A stretch of DNA of 64,000 nt from Onchocerca volvulus (Eukaryota; Nematoda; Chromadorea; Rhabditida; Onchocercidae). Both the position numbers and the translations under genes were made by a program. Position 1 is the first letter of the stretch, and each line of letters begins with the position of its first letter. Under the pieces are notes generated by a model that had not been told where the DNA came from, ran no database searches, and saw only the letters and a program-made list of their open reading frames with translations. Positions 63,701-64,000 of this stretch are shown piece by piece. The stretch spans positions 12,083,208-12,147,207 of the forward strand of contig HG738138.1 in assembly GCA_000499405.2 (NCBI GenBank), read 5' to 3'.

Positions 63701-64000
63701 TATGAGGAATTTGAACAAAGTTATCATTTTTCATCCATGTTCAGTTTTTTTCTTGTTTTTTTGCCTGTGGATGCAGATTTTTGTCCTTTTTTTTTTTCAA
63801 TGAATTTAGATTTTTTCGTCTTTTCTTTTTATTTTTTTTCTTTTTTATATATAGATTTCGAAGTTTTGATTTTTGGTTACTGAAACTCGAAGACAAATTT
63901 GATTACTGGAATTTGATGTAGTTCAAAGAAAGTTTTCTAGACAATAATTCATTGAACAAGAAAAGCTTGACAACACTGTTGTGAATACCTCCGAGAAATC

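Larger units (their letters stand above)
57017..64000. other. Gene-poor interval to the right edge
   Basis: Extremely AT-rich with many A and T runs, including a T run near 57463-57484 and a GT-rich stretch at 58797-58840. Apart from a doubtful decayed gene at 60394-60760, I found no exon with acceptable splice sites and family support. The frames of 60-90 codons here are rich in Phe, Lys, Asn and Ile, as expected by chance. Confidence 0.6.

Noticed and set aside
1..64000. CRISPR arrays, bacterial operons, phage or viral genes
   Set aside because: None seen. Repeats are short, diverged and mostly intronic or intergenic, and the genes are typical spliced nematode genes.

Overview
The window looks like nuclear DNA of a nematode, most probably a spirurid or filarial worm. 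The base composition is very AT-rich, with long A and T runs. The genes are cut into many short exons, most with acceptors of the TTTCAG or TTTTAG type, separated by AT-rich introns. Several products correspond to Caenorhabditis genes. There are no bacterial operons, CRISPR arrays or viral genes. The organism assignment is an inference from composition, gene structure and protein content. Exons were assembled by hand from splice sites and reading phase. In every accepted gene the phases chain without a break.

Layout. 1-9233 (-): the N-terminal 22 coding exons of cytoplasmic dynein-2 heavy chain (che-3/DYNC2H1), which runs off the left edge. 9234-13240: non-coding, with pyrimidine and GT tracts. 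13243-21700 (+): a 13-exon IL-17-receptor-like transmembrane protein with a SEFIR domain; it includes a 25-nt microexon and a GC-AG intron. 23359-23430 (+): tRNA-Ala(UGC). 28057-29607 (-): GOLGA7/ERF4-type palmitoyltransferase cofactor. 35387-37937 (+): small secreted protein with a sushi-like cysteine pattern. 41486-42716 (+): CNBP-like protein with five CCHC zinc knuckles. 43870-46567 (+): a decayed but nearly full-ended Helitron transposon. 46735-48898 (-): REXO4-type DEDDh exonuclease. 53895-57016 (-): PPP1R3-type glycogen-targeting subunit of protein phosphatase 1, with RVxF and CBM21. 57017-64000: gene-poor sequence with at most one small decayed gene.

The genes do not form one pathway. 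They cover ciliary transport, cytokine-type signalling, protein palmitoylation, RNA binding, RNA/DNA trimming and glycogen control. The most unusual material is the Helitron with repeated subterminal blocks between CNBP and REXO4, the two structural oddities of the receptor gene, a long AT hairpin at 53224-53297, and a scatter of short decayed tandem repeats, several of them in introns.
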